From Xiphias gladius (lineage: Eukaryota > Chordata > Actinopteri > Istiophoriformes > Xiphiidae): DNA of 64,000 nucleotides. Of the stretch, positions 26,101 through 38,905 are shown one piece after another. The translations under genes were made by a program, and so were the position numbers. Within the stretch, counting starts at the first letter, position 1; every line of letters starts with the position of its first letter. The stretch spans positions 7,711,501 to 7,775,500 of the forward strand of contig NC_053419.1 of assembly GCF_016859285.1 (NCBI RefSeq), in the 5' to 3' direction. A model generated the notes under the pieces. It saw only the letters and a program-made list of their open reading frames with translations, made no database searches and had not been told where the DNA came from.

Positions 26101-27349
26101 TTTCAGATAAGTTTGATTCATACAAATTGATTCCAGACAAGCATGGACAGGTTGCAGTGATGTGACTTTTCATATTGTCTCTACCTCCAAAGACCACCGT
26201 ACCTGTCTGTTTTACCTTGCTGCTGCTCACGATGCCATACATGCAGTGCCGTATGCACTGCTTTGTATCCTATAGGTGGATGAGATTATCATTAACAGAT
26301 AGGCCATCGTAGCTGATGGGCTACCTGGCTATGATTGTGTATGCAACATGAAGATGATAAAAGAGCCAGCTGGGAAGCTACTGATCAAGATTTTTATGAA
26401 GACAATCGGCTTGACTTCCTGGACCTTCCATTAGATCCTGCTGCGACAACAGGAGACTAAGACTCGAGTGTCCCAGCTGCTGCCTCGACCCATGATGAGG
26501 ACCCCCTGGCAAAAGTTAGGAGCTAGACCCACGGCAGTGCTCAGCTCAGCTCCATTCTTTCTTGAGTCTTGGACTGTAGCCTGTAAAGGTAAACATGTCT
26601 GATCGATTTAATATCCCAGATCTCGATTTCATTAATTAATAAAGAACAAGACACTCAGCTGTTGTGGTAAGACAAAAGTGCAAATCACACCAGTTTATCT
26701 TATCTTGATTCCCCTGACCTCATTTAGTTAAAAAATGATGGGCTGGCATTCACTTTTTGATTCAGTCTGCTAACTGTAACATGCCATGCAGAGATCTGTC
26801 AGGTTTTCACGATCACCAATAAGCTTTACATTTTTATGAAACAGAATCCTATCATGAAATCTTAGATTTTAGATTCCCTATCCTCTGGGGAGACACAGAC
26901 TTCATTTCATGTCAGTATGATGTGGAAATCAGTTTCCAGGACTTTCAGACTAAGAGTTTGCTTGACATGCAGCACGAAACACATCACAGTAAATATTAAG
27001 CTGTTTTGTCTCTGTAAATAAACTTGTCGTTGTCGAGACAATTCCTTGTTAGTGTATTCCAGTGCTTTTCAGGGTGCTTGTGCAGAACCTGCCTATTTGA
27101 TTTTTGCAGGTATATTTTGACATGTCCTTCCTTACGTTAGGCATTTTTCTTTATTGTTTACATGAAAAACTGAAAAAGCAACGGAGGAAAGAAAGAACAA
27201 AAGATTATAGTCAGGAGTTACTGTACCACATTCAGATGAACTGCGACAGTACAACCTGCAACATTAGAACAAAAATAGTAATCTAACAACAAGATATAAA
27301 ACCTGATAAATATAATAATAACAACCCATTATTATCAATATAATTATCA

Positions 27350-27371
27350 TTAGTAGTAGTAGTAGTAGTAG
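27350..27371. repeat. AGT trinucleotide microsatellite
   Basis: Seven AGT units, in an AT-rich context. Confidence 0.9.
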
Positions 27372-28887
27372 AAAAACCAAAAATATACAAATAAAAGAAA
27401 AAGAAGAAATAATGATACGCTCTACTGTGAAATGATAGTACATTAAGGACCATCCATAAACATACACTTTGTCATCCAAAACAAACGAACCAACAAACTA
27501 AATAAGTAATACAAAATAATAAATACTTGGAAACACTGGTGTGTTATTGAAGGAGAATTCCTTGAATTTTACACATTAAAGTCTGTTTTCAGGTCTCGGG
27601 AAGTACTAATGCATATTTGAAAAAAGTCTCACAGCTTATTGATAGGACCATAGCTCTTCTGGGAAGGTAAAAATCCAAGACATAAGATGCCAGACACGTT
27701 GATACATGTAGACAGATGCCGTGCCATTTACAGCATTAATAACAATGTAAAACTGTAAAAGAGCATATTACACACCAGATGTATACACTGTGCAGTAATA
27801 TAAGTTCTAAGAAACCAGAGAGGAAAAGACTTAGTCTGGTAAGTTACAGACCTGTCACTGTGATGTGATTATAAAGTGAAAATTGTTCATCCAGACATAA
27901 TCCACTTACACTGCATTACTAAATGTATTCAGTGTAGAGATATTCAAATATCAGGACATGCCTAGCAGCCATTCAGTGTGACTTGAAAAACATCATAGCA
28001 TTTCAGCATGTCACTGTATACAGAAAGGCCTGTGGTTGAGTAGAGCAGATGTTTTTGTTGAAATGTGTGGTCTTTTGTTTTGTTTTTTATTATCTACAAC
28101 CATAATTGGAATAATGTAAAAGTCATACTGTTTTGATTTTTTTTTAAAAATGGTGTTTCACCTGAGCCACTTTATATTAAAATAGGAACCAGGTAGGGGT
28201 GTACTGTGTTTTCTTTGCTGTTGTAGTCATGGTTGAAACATTGATTCGATATTGACAGACATAGACCTAACCCAAGAGGTGGGTCCTGTTTTTTCTTCAA
28301 GTTGGGTTTATGCCCGTTGATGTTTGTGTTGTCACAGCCCAGTCTCATTGAAATTACACCTCACTGCACAATTCTGATGTACTAATCGTTGTTTAAAAAT
28401 TGGCAAGCATAAAGTGCAGCAGCAGGAACATGATAAAGAAAGAAAACAGAGACAAATAAAGAAAGAAAATGAATGTTTGAAAATGAATGCAAAGAATTTC
28501 TTTACACCTAGCACCTTGGCTGCTTGGACATCAGATAAAGATGCTCGTGCTTTAGCCTTGTCCCACTGACATCTCAAGTGGTTTTAATTAGTCACATATT
28601 CCTTTTGCCAATTACATAAAGACTACAGTGAGCCTGCCCCTCACAGTGAAAAGGAGTTCTCCCTTCTCTTCCCACAGGAGGGTGCTCCTCCCCTATCCCC
28701 TCTGGCTGCATAGGGACTCAGCACAAACGATAATGGAGGTCCTGCAGGGTGCTATCTTCGCTCAGCCAAGGGTGGTAATGGGGTTACAGTGTACATTTTG
28801 CTGCTCGGCCCCTTCACGCTTACATCAGCCTCTCTCATCATTCCTCTTAAAAGCGGGAATCTTAATCGTTCTACCAGCAGAAATATA

Positions 28888-28948
28888 GTTTTGGCTTTGA
28901 AGATATTATTTTTTTCCCCAAAGATATAAAGTTTTGGCTTTGAAGATA
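28888..28948. repeat. 18-bp direct repeat with a 43-bp period
   Basis: GTTTTGGCTTTGAAGATA occurs exactly at 28888-28905 and 28931-28948, directly left of the hAT-like insertion. Confidence 0.9.
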
Positions 28949-28964
28949 CTTTTATTACAGCTAT

Positions 28965-29667
28965 TAGGGCTGGAGTCAACCAAGGAAAAGCTTGCTTGAC
29001 TGAAATCGTACCTACTCTTCAACCAATTGATTGGTCACAGGGGGGGAAAAAAATCTGCATGTTATCTCTAATGGGTGGGACAGTGCTGCAGTGGTGAGCA
29101 AGGTCACCTCACAGCAAATAGGTTCTGGTTTCGAACCTGCCGGCTGGACAGAGCCTTTCTGTGTGGAGTTTGCATGTTCCCCCAGTGCCTATGTGGGTTT
29201 CCACCTCTCGCCTGGTGTCGGCAGGGGTCGGGTCCAGCCCCCCCGCGACCCTCACAGGATAAGCGGTATAGCTGATGGATGGATGGACTTTATCTCTAAA
29301 TCAGCCACAGTGCACTGAGTGCACTCTACTTGGTAGCCCTATTAGAATGAATGGATTATAAATATATATAAAACGCTAGTATTTACTGCATAGTAAATCA
29401 TTTTAACCTAATTATTTCATACTGAAATAATGACAACAGACTCAGAGCCAACCAGCATGCACCTGTTCCCCACTGTTTTCACAGCTAGTCTGTCCCTTTT
29501 GCTGCCAAAAATAATAGATTCATCCTGGAAGACTATTTATGTAGCACTTATGTAGCACTCTTCTCCTTATGAAAGTAACACCAGCAGTTCTCGACCAGTG
29601 ACAATTTGATCAGACGAGAGCACATCGACCAACCAATCGACAAGTCGACTAGGAGACTACAGCCCTA
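28965..29667. mobile_element. Non-autonomous hAT-like transposon with target duplications
   Basis: The left end TAGGGCTGGAGTCAACCAAG and the reverse of the right end TAGGGCTGTAGTCTCCTAG form imperfect inverted repeats, with further matches such as CAATTGATTGGTC against CGATTGGTTGGTC. The 8 bases outside are ACAGCTAT on the left (28957-28964) and ATAGCTAT on the right (29668-29675), a 7-of-8 target duplication. There is no transposase. A SINE lies inside. Eight-base duplications and TAGGGCTG-type ends suggest the hAT superfamily. Confidence 0.8.
29069..29287 (+). mobile_element. tRNA-like SINE nested in the hAT-like element
   Basis: The 5' part resembles a tRNA head, with a B-box-like GGTTTCGAACCTG (29127-29139). 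The body has TTTCTGTGTGGAGTTTGCATGTTCCC and TATGTGGGTTTCC. The 3' end AGGATAAGCGGTATAGCTG leads into a GATG tail. It appears internally deleted relative to the fish repeat I recall. It disrupts no gene. Confidence 0.7.
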
Positions 29668-30920
29668 ATAGCTATATTTATTTATTGATTTCCTCAGAGC
29701 GGACTTGAGTCTTTACTCACGTTTGAGGCATTTCAGACTTAAAAACTTGTTTGTTTTAAGCTGCATAGCCGACAAATTGGTTTGCAACGGTGTAAGTAGA
29801 TACTTCGTATTTTCAGAGGATAAGTCTATTAGTTATCGAGGAAATATCTGCACTCTAGTACTGTAATTGATTGCTACATATGGATGATATAAGGAAAATA
29901 TTTTAATAAAACAAAGTCCAACTATAAATACTTTTTTGGTATATACATTTGACGTCAGTGATTTGAATCCAGCTACGAAAAAGCAGTTCTTTTAGTCCGA
30001 TAAAAAAATGGGAATCTAAAATGTTGGTTACTGCACACATACTGCACATACTGTATCTGTACTAACATGTATAGACTCCGTCCAAACCAATTCTGCTACT
30101 TCGCATTAAACTCAGCATGTGGTGCTACATGCCAGTGAGAATCCTGATGTACAGGCAGCAGACAGTCCTGATTAAATAATAATAAATAATAATAATTTAG
30201 CAACACCTTCGTATAGAATGGAATTCAGTGTGTCAGTATAAGAATTAAACTTTTGATGTCCTCAAAAGGTTAAAAATGGCAACAAACATTTTTGAAATGG
30301 AAATTATGATGCAAGTAACAAACCACAGTGTTAATAACAAGTTTAGCTATTTGTGATCTTTTTACCTTTGTTCCCTCCAGGTATGTTTGGTATATAAAGC
30401 TCTCTTAGTAGCATCAAAATCAATGTGGGTGTAACTTATATAGTTATGGTGTTGTGTTCTCACATTCATGTCAAGACTTGATGGGCAAAGTGTGGCAATC
30501 TGCTGTCCTCAAGCATTAGTGCGCCGTGCGAAATTTAACACAGAGCTGACAAGAGGAAACAAATAAGGCATGAAGTAGGAAGACAGCCATAAATGCATAG
30601 ACGTGGGTGGCTGAGACCCTCCTGCCCTGAAACAAGACCTTACAGGTCGTCTGTGTAAGCAGCTTATTACGACGCAAAGTTCTGTTTTATTGTTAGGCGA
30701 ACTCTAGCGGCCATAGCAGCTATGACGGGAGTAAAGGAGGAAGTCAGGTGACATAGTATAAAGAGCGACAAGGTCTGTGTAGGGAGGAGTTTGGGGTGGA
30801 TGGATGGGGCCACAAAACACAGGACTTTCACACAGAAGACTGCTGTTGGTTTCCCACTTGAAACCAATATTCATCTGGGTTTTTTTTTTGTTATCAATAA
30901 ACATTCCAAAACCTTAACAG

Positions 30921-31140
30921 CATGTTTATTATTGTAACCATGACGATGCAGGTCCTTTAACCTTAGGGAAGTACTTATTTTAACCCAAAGTAGGATCTTT
31001 TCGTAAACTTAACAAAGTAGTTTTTGTGTCTAAACCAATCCAAACCATGACGTAAGCTTCACCCCGTTTGTTGTTGTAACCATGACGACAAAGGTCCAGT
31101 ACGCCTGCTGCTCTAGGGGCGCTATTTCAGGAGTTACTCC
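30921..31140. repeat. Dispersed fish repeat with internal duplication
   Basis: GTTTATTATTGTAACCATGACGATGCAGGTCC and GTTTGTTGTTGTAACCATGACGACAAAGGTCC are direct copies about 140 bp apart. CTTAACAAAGTAGTTTTTGTGTCTAAACCAA lies between them. I recall the latter from percomorph repeats. Confidence 0.45.
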
Positions 31141-32246
31141 AGTGGATCATATCAGAAGGTGAGGACAAATGACCGTTATTGTCGTTCAGATTGGAGGACT
31201 TGTTACATTGCAGTAAGCTAACTTGAGAAAGTCTGCACTACTACATGCATGCATCTCACTGAATTCTGTTGACTCACCTGTATAATGTATGTAGAGTGAA
31301 AGGCTGGATGTGTGCTTAGTAAAGAGTTGTAATTAATTACTAAGACTCAGTTTTATGTTGAATTTAAAGTTAAAATTGTATATATGCATTAAAAATCGAC
31401 AAAGTACAACTACTGAATTAAACGTCTTATAAGACTATCATAAGAACAGACTGTTGCCTTAACAAGCAAAGAGTTGGCATAATATTACCTTTCGAACTTC
31501 TTTCAGTGGATATAAATAAATAGGGGCCTAATTGGTTTTGTCGCAAGTATAAATAGCTAACCTCAAACAGTTCCCTGTTGTATTAGAACCAACAGCTCAG
31601 GTTAGCTAACATGTACTCCTATAGAGACATTATTGGCAATTAGTGACGGAGGGAGAGTGTGCTGTACTTGTGCTCCTGCAAAATGACAAAACTAAAGTTG
31701 ATCGCACTTGTCAGAAAACAACACCACAACACCATTACAAGTTTCCTCTTTAAATCCATTTTAGCCCATAGAAATGACACTCTTCAAGAAGAAGGAATCT
31801 AGACAGAGAGACAGACTAGTAATGCACCCAAGGCAGGCAGACGCTATAAAAACTGAGATTAATGATCCAGCTGTGAGCTCATTGAACATCTGCATGTAGC
31901 AGAAACCAGCCAGTTGGTATGCATCATGACTTTTGGCACCCCTGCCATGGTCATGGGAGGGCAGGGTCGTCGGCGGGTGGCTGGGGGAAGTCATCATAGA
32001 TCAATTTATTTCAGCATGGCATGTGCTCTACTGACTCATGACCTGTGCATAGCGTAATGTGATATAATATACTTGTGTGGTGAGTAAACCAAAATCAGAC
32101 AGTGAGATAAAGGGGTGAGAATCTGTAGACAACCACCTGTGCCTTGTAGCTGATACGGTATTGATGACTGAATGCTGAGCAAATGGCCGGCACTGTAAAT
32201 TCTAGTTTACAATTTAGAGTATGTGGTGATGGATTTGAAGAAAAAG

Positions 32247-32270
32247 AACAAACAAACAAACAAACAAAAA
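32247..32270. repeat. ACAA tetranucleotide microsatellite
   Basis: About five and a half AAAC units after a purine-rich run. Confidence 0.9.
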
Positions 32271-35200
32271 TGGCAACGTATAATCCTACAATAATGGTAC
32301 AGCTGAGGTTTGAACAACACCAGTATAACTGTGGTGAAGATTTACCCCAAACTTGATGTACATAATCGACCTACCTGTCACTAATTATTAACATTATGAT
32401 AACAATGTCTGAAAGATGAAGATACAATAGATCTGTAGGTTCACACATATATGTATTTGTGGCTTACATGCCTGAACATTTTTGAACCATTATGATGATA
32501 ATTGAATTATTCATACGCAAAACATTACAAAATTTAATTTATTCAATATTAGAATTGGCTAGATTGTCATGTACTAAAGTGGAAAAAGAAAGTGTGTTGG
32601 CCTGACACCTAAGTATCAGCTTTTCTTACATACTGCAGAAGTAACGTGACTCTGGAGGAATTGTAGGTTAATATGATACGAGGCTACAACGTGAATATAT
32701 ATTATTCAAACATAGAAAATGGAGGTGCGGGGAATCAAGTTCACAGTGAAACTGTGAATGAAACTATGTACAATTGATTCTTCTTACATTTATTGAATTC
32801 AAAATGTAAGCAGTAAATAGATTTTCTCAAGCTGTTCTCACTGCCACTATTTATTACGTGCATATGAGGGGGGCCTTCTACTGGCTTCTTCTAGTTCTTG
32901 GAGCAGTAAATGAACTTTTCAATGCCAACGCAAAGTCGCCATTTTAAGCATGTACTGCTGCAAAAATACTTTTTGTATATAATGTTTATATATAAATGTA
33001 TGCAATGGTATTGCTGAACCTTTAATATATAAAAGTGAAAAAAGTAATTTGGCTCAAGTTTAAAAAGCCAACCTGAATTAACTGTAGTGAAACAGATACT
33101 ACTAACTTTTTCTTCATTACATTTTAATTCATGGTCTCAAACATTCAATAAGATGGCATGAGTCCTATAATTTTACATTTTTGGCACCTTTTGGTTGTGA
33201 AATAATCTACAATGAGGTGTGAAAGGATTTATTAGCGTAAAACTCATCATGGTTTATCCCCTAGAAACTTAAGTAGTGCGGAGTATCTGTTGGGCTGGGG
33301 GACACAGTTTGTAGAGTCCAGCCCTTTTTTCAGAATTTCCTCAATAAATATTTCATCTATACCTCCTGAGATCAAGTAAGTGGGAAGAAACAGAAAAGAG
33401 AGGCGTACGCGCACAGACACACGCACCAACATGCATGTGTAATTCCACCGGTATTCATCTTGACATCATCGGGAGCCGGTTAAGCTTTGTGACATGGCCT
33501 GGGATAATAAACTGAGTCAAACGACATGTTTAGCTACTTACTGCTGTGGAAGATGTGGAATGTGTAAAGGTTTACTCATTTGTCACATTTTGTGACCTCA
33601 TCTCCCCTGTAAAAGTCTGCATGAAGGGCACGCCGATCCACCTGCTTCCCCATGTGATGATACTGTATGCAGCCTTCATGACTCTTAGTTATGCTGTCTC
33701 TGAAGAGAAGGGAAAAAAAATGCTGTACTTCAGGAATATAAGGAAAGGCACCAGAGACCGATTCACTTTGCACATAAACCTTTGTATATTATTTTATTTT
33801 CTGGCATATTAAAAAATTGACTATATAGTTTAGTGATTTGCACAAATGATAATACAGTATAGTGTGTGGTGTTGAAATTATTATAATATTTAACAATACG
33901 GTCACAAGTGCACAGAGCGATACAAAATATAACTGCTGAATGTGTTGCTCAAACAAAACTCCATGTCTTGAAGCAGATCATCAAAAGGGACCTTTCCAGT
34001 TTAAACAGAATGCAAACTATAAACCTGATAACTTTTACGAGACTGCTGGGCCAAAGTTTCCGGTTGGAACCCCAAACCTCTTTGCAAGACACTGAATTCT
34101 TCACGTCAAAGAATTTGAATTGTTTGAGCCTGTCATGAATTTATCAGTTTCTGTGACAAGCCCTAGCTAACGCCTTAAATTCCTTAAAGTTACTTTGAGT
34201 TGTTATACCCGCCCACTGAACATAATATAACCTTAAGACACTGGAAAGTTTTGTAATAGCAGAGTTGGGCGGTGTCGTGTTAACTCCCAGACTGAAACAG
34301 ACATGAACCTGTTTTCAGCAGTTCCACTGTGTTACAGTAAAAAAAAAAGCAACAGCCCAGAAGAAATCCTGTTGATACTTCATGCTTAATGTTGGCTGAC
34401 TTCTTTTTGTTAGCATTACAATTTTCTCTCGAGGTCCATCCCTTTCCTAATCTCAAAATGAGAGGACTGTGCCTGCCAGCCTGATTTACAATTTAAACTG
34501 TAAGAGAGAACAGAGAGAGGAAGAACTTCACCATTACACACATTTATTGGGCAAAGTTTTAAATTCTAACTTTTGGAATTTGAGTTTAATTGGATATTTA
34601 GCTTGCAGCCTCCCGTTAACTGGCACTGGGGAAAAGTGATGCCTGTAATTTGAAAAGGCTATCTGCTGATGTTATTCATTTTCCAAACAAAGAGGCTTTG
34701 GCACACAGTACGTGTCACCTTATTCTTTACTCCTGGGTTCTATCATAAACTGTACATCCTGTGAGTCTGATCGGCAGTAAATAAAACCTGTTTTTTTAAT
34801 CGATAGCTATCAATGATTTATATAAAGAAAATTAAATCAAATGTAAATTTAGTACGATAAATGTAGCAGTAAAGTTCCCTGACAGGCAAATTGTGAAGCC
34901 CTGCTTTTCATGCAACAGTTCTTTAGGGGCTGGAAAAAGGAGCTTCACTTCATTGGTTAAACTCCACCCACATGCTCATGTAGTGTCACAGAAGGTTCAG
35001 CCTCATTCCCAAACTCCACACATAAACTCCAGAGAGAGCAGAGATATACTAGCACTACGGTCATCACTTTTTTTTTCTCTCTCTCTGATTGGATGAAACG
35101 CAATCTGTAAGTATATTTTACATTTAGAAAAATAGCCTCACCTTCATATTTGTTTTTGGCACTTAGCTTTCATTGTTCTCCAAAACAGTTTGCAGTCATG

Positions 35201-35365
35201 TAGACAGGTTCTCTTCTGACTGAATGTTGTTTAATTCCCTGAGAGGTTTTATGTATTTATTACCTTTGTTTTCTGCTTATAGATTATTATGAATTTGCCG
35301 CAGCCCTCCAGCAAAAAGGGCTAGTCTAGCAGGCTTACAGTGTAAAATCTACATCTGGGCTGAAA

Positions 35366-36559
35366 ATGAATTGTACAAGGTAAGCTACGGTGCTTTCATT
35401 TAATTGTACTTGTGATAACGACATTAACATCACCTGTCAGACATTAGAACAAGCTGCAGAGGCAGAATTAACAGACATATGTGCAATCATTCTGTGTAAG
35501 TGTAAGAGTAGATCTCCTTTTAAACCCATTAATGGCTTCCTTTTCAGAGTTCTCCATGCCTTTGGTAGTCACCCCCAGCCCGCTGTGATGCCAGTTGACC
35601 TCGCCATGTGTCTGAGCCTCAGTCAGCGCCAGCCTCTTTATCAACTGCTGTCCATGTCTCCTCTGCAACCCACACAGCGTCATTGTCAGCCAACTGACTG
35701 TCTGCCGAGGGCGAGCCTTCACTCTCCATATCCCTCCTCAACTTTGTCCTCATCGCTGCGCTGCTCCCCCGTGCCCTCAGAACCTCGGAGCTGTTTCCGC
35801 AGGGACAGCGGCAGTCTGAACAAAAAGCGCGTGGTGTTTGCAGACACAAAGGGATTGGCGCTCACTGCCGTGCGCCTGTTTGTGCCTGAGCCCTCTCCTA
35901 CCACTTCTACTCTGGTTCTCAAACCCTCGCCGGCCAAACTGCAAGGCCAGCAGTCAACCTCAGACAAACTGCAGCGCTACAAGTTGCGGCTGGGTTTCCC
36001 TCAGCCGACACTGGACTTTAAAACCTTCCTTGCACGTCTGAGAGAGTTGCATGTACAGCTGGAAAGCTGTAACATTTCAGAACACTCCCTGAGTGGGAAA
36101 GTGCGTGTCTCCCATGTCAGTACTGAGAGAGCTGTGCATATAAGGGTGACCTTTGACTCTTGGCGGAGCCATCATGACATTCCTTGCACGTTCTTGCAGC
36201 AGCAGCACTGTGGGGGCTCTGATATGGGTGTTTTTGCCTTTGATTTCAGCTTACCCCAGAAAATAGATCCAAAGGAGAGAATCGAGTTTTGTGTGTCCTT
36301 CAGGCCAGGACCTGGTGCAATGCCACACTGGGACAACAACAGAGGGCAGAATTACAGGGTGTGCATGGGAAAAGATGCATCAAATGCTTACCAAGGTGGA
36401 GCTAACCATTGTTACCCCACACTATCAACACATCGGCCACCATCGTGGCCTTCACACGTATCCCTCAGTATGCAGAACTCTGCTGATTTGCAGTGTCTTG
36501 AGAGGAGTTTATTAAGCAGATTCAGAGCAGAGTGTAAAACTCTGTGTTTAACTAAGTAG
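35366..36559 (+). CDS. ppp1r3c: Glycogen-targeting regulatory subunit 3C of protein phosphatase 1
   Basis: Two coding exons, 35366-35379 and 35548-36559, joined across a 168-bp GT-AG intron, give 341 residues (human PPP1R3C has 317). Exon 1 encodes only MNCTR, matching the MSCTR start of the human protein. Read unspliced, this ATG meets a TAA just past the donor, so splicing is required. A conserved MPVDLAM block starts at residue 19. The PP1-docking motif RVVF is at residues 99-102, followed by ADTKGLALT. A CBM21 glycogen-binding domain spans about residues 155-275 and ends with the WDNN-GQNYRV signature (266-275). The family recruits PP1 catalytic subunit to glycogen, where it activates glycogen synthase and inactivates phosphorylase. 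The serine- and proline-rich stretch between MPVD and RVVF is longer than in human. Fish carry several 3C-type paralogues, and I cannot say which this is. It converges on pla2g1b. Confidence 0.93.
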
Positions 36560-36802
36560 ACCAGTGAAATTAGCCAATATGTTCTCAACAGATGTATGAG
36601 GATAAATAATGCGAATATATTAATTAACAAATATTTCAAAGAGAGTGACAGCTTTTAGGGATGTATGAACTTTCTCAGATCTCAGTGTTAAATGGTCTAA
36701 AGCCTACTGTTTAAAAAAGAATTCACCCAACTGAGCTGAACTACCCTGCTGAAATGTGAGTAACCCCTACTTCTTTAATATTCTGATTAAATTCATTTAA
36801 AA

Positions 36803-36808
36803 AATAAA
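36803..36808 (+). terminator. Candidate polyadenylation signal of ppp1r3c
   Basis: An AATAAA hexamer lies about 245 bases after the stop codon on the coding strand, with a T-rich stretch just downstream. It is the first canonical hexamer I see after the stop. Use of this site is inferred. Confidence 0.45.
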
Positions 36809-38654
36809 AGCTTTTCTTTCTCTTTTCTTACATCTACAGACGTTACAACGTAATCATTCAACAGATGCTCATTTACAAATGCAGCTTAAAGTGTACAGTG
36901 CAATAATGCATATCTGCACATTGAAGTTTGCCACATAGGCCCTGATTAAGATACAGGGGCCCAAGAAGAGAATGGAAAAAAAAAAAAAGACCTGTATTTG
37001 TCTCAGAGAAAACACAGCTCACTACACAAAGCGATTATTTTATTAACCTTTTGTACTTTCAGGCACTAGCCCATTTTCTCCAAGCATAGTGAATGAATGA
37101 AAATGCTCATGATAAACTTTCACACAGACATTAATTGCCTCGGCTCAGATATCCAGTGGGTCTTTTCAAGCAGTACGTCAGACATACCAGACAGAACAAG
37201 TCAACAAACTGAGAGATCTTCTGGGCAAGGCAGCACACATGGTTTTCCTGGGAGAGTCCGTTCTAGACACTAGACACTCCCCTACCTGCTGTGAAAAGTG
37301 AAATAACATGTTACTCCTTGTACTGTACATGATTGGTATGGCTAATAACAAGTAACCATGGTAGCCTCAGTGCCAGCCTGTGCTATGGATAATGCATGGG
37401 CTTGTTTTTCCATGCAAGGGTGGAGTCATTATTAGACACTTTAGCGTGAAAGTCTCCCTCTGCTTCTCTTGTTCCACTCCCTCTTAGTCACCTCTCAGTT
37501 AGACGTGTTTCTTTGTCCGTCACGTTTCTCTCAGCTTAGTATCCTCCCAGGACTACCGCCTTTGGGAATTCTCACAGCTCAGTGATGTCAGCCTGAATGT
37601 TGCATGTGAGCGGTTCTCACATGTAACAGGTTTACACACCTTGTATCCTAAAGCAGTTAATTATTTGACTCAGCAGTCTTGGGTTGGTGTCAAGTGTTTT
37701 ATCTTTCTCTTCCTAACATCCTGTTAATGATAAGCTAAACAGAACCCAAGAGAAGATACATTATCATAACTGAATGATTTCTAGTTTTTAATCTGAGAGT
37801 GCTCTGAAGTTTCCAATCATTTTTACTGATATTTTGCAACTTCAAATCAATCATGCAATTATTCCAGTGTCAGTAAGCAGGACTTTAAAGTCACAGAGGA
37901 ATGCATGCTCTGTAACTGCAATTTGTTTCAGTTTATTCCAGTACTAAGGCACATAAAGACCATGGTCATACCAGCATTTAAAATGGAAAATAGGAAAAGT
38001 TCATTCCAATGGAATTTTTGCAGTTACTGGGTTTGCTCATGGTGGCAGATTAAATCTGCACAACTGTGTCCAACTTTGATGAATGTTTGTGCAAATTTGT
38101 GCTGCTGACCAATAGCCAGCCATCTTGACAGTCCTGAGCTTTGAGGAGACAGACAGTCAGAAAATCCAAATTAGCAGTGCCAAGCTCCCACCCTAACCCA
38201 GTGTGGATAGTAAAAGGGTATAAGTTGTAGAAGGGTTTTTTTTCTGTTTTTAAGGGCTAGACAAAATCTGTTCTATCATTCCACATAGAGAATTAGTGTT
38301 AAGCACAAAAAAGAAAAAGGGGTTCTGAGATTTAGAACAGTATTCTGAGCATAAAGACAGAATTTAGAAAAATAAAGCCTGAACTCTGGGTGATGCGTAA
38401 TAGAAAAAAAAAAATTAAAGGAAGTCTGAACACTGAACAGTAATGTTCAACTTTAGCTTGTTTTCTCTTTCTCTCTCTCTTTTTTTTGAACCAACATGAT
38501 ATACCTCTCAGAATTTTGTAATTAAAGGACCTTTTTATAAGATTAAGGAGAGTCTATTGGCAGAAATGGAATATAATATTCATAATAATGTTTTCATAAA
38601 TGTATAATCATCAACTCATTGTGTTTTTGTTGGAATGAAAACACAAGAGTCCCT

Positions 38655-38905
38655 AATATCTACGTAGGGCGGAGGTCCTCTTCCAAAGAGCCTGCCATGT
38701 TGCACCGCCATGTTTCTACGGAAGTTAGAAAGGGTAAAAACCAAAAACTGGTTCTAGAGAGGGCCTTTTGCATTTTTATGTCACCTGAAGGCCACCATAG
38801 GTTCCTCCCATTGGAAAGGGAGGGGCGAGGGGAGGGGTATTCAACAGGTCTCCTGGTCAATGCTAGACACAACCAGCTACACTAGCACCTTTGGCAACCA
38901 TACAG
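38655..38905. repeat. Dispersed fish repeat between ppp1r3c and pla2g1b
   Basis: CCGCCATGTTTCTACGG, CTGGTTCTAGAGAGGGCCTTTTGC, ACCTGAAGGCCACCATAG and GGGGCGAGGGGAGGGGTATTCA are blocks I recall from a high-copy fish repeat. There is no coding capacity and no clear ends. Confidence 0.5.

Larger units (their letters stand above)
21841..28886. other. Intergenic, no gene seen
   Basis: Contains one dispersed repeat copy (25960-26100), a poly-T run (22808-22825) and an AGT microsatellite. A 139-codon reading frame at 25384-25803 has no recognised similarity and was not called. Confidence 0.5.
29676..35365. other. Intergenic up to ppp1r3c
   Basis: No gene seen. Near the right end, ATTGG (an inverted CCAAT box) at 35089 precedes a good donor, CAATCT|GTAAGTA, at 35107. 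With a weak acceptor near 35332 (CTAGCAG) this could be a non-coding first exon of ppp1r3c, at low confidence. Confidence 0.4.

Noticed and set aside
29031-29318. 95-codon frame as a gene
   Set aside because: It is translation of the tRNA-like SINE and flanks.
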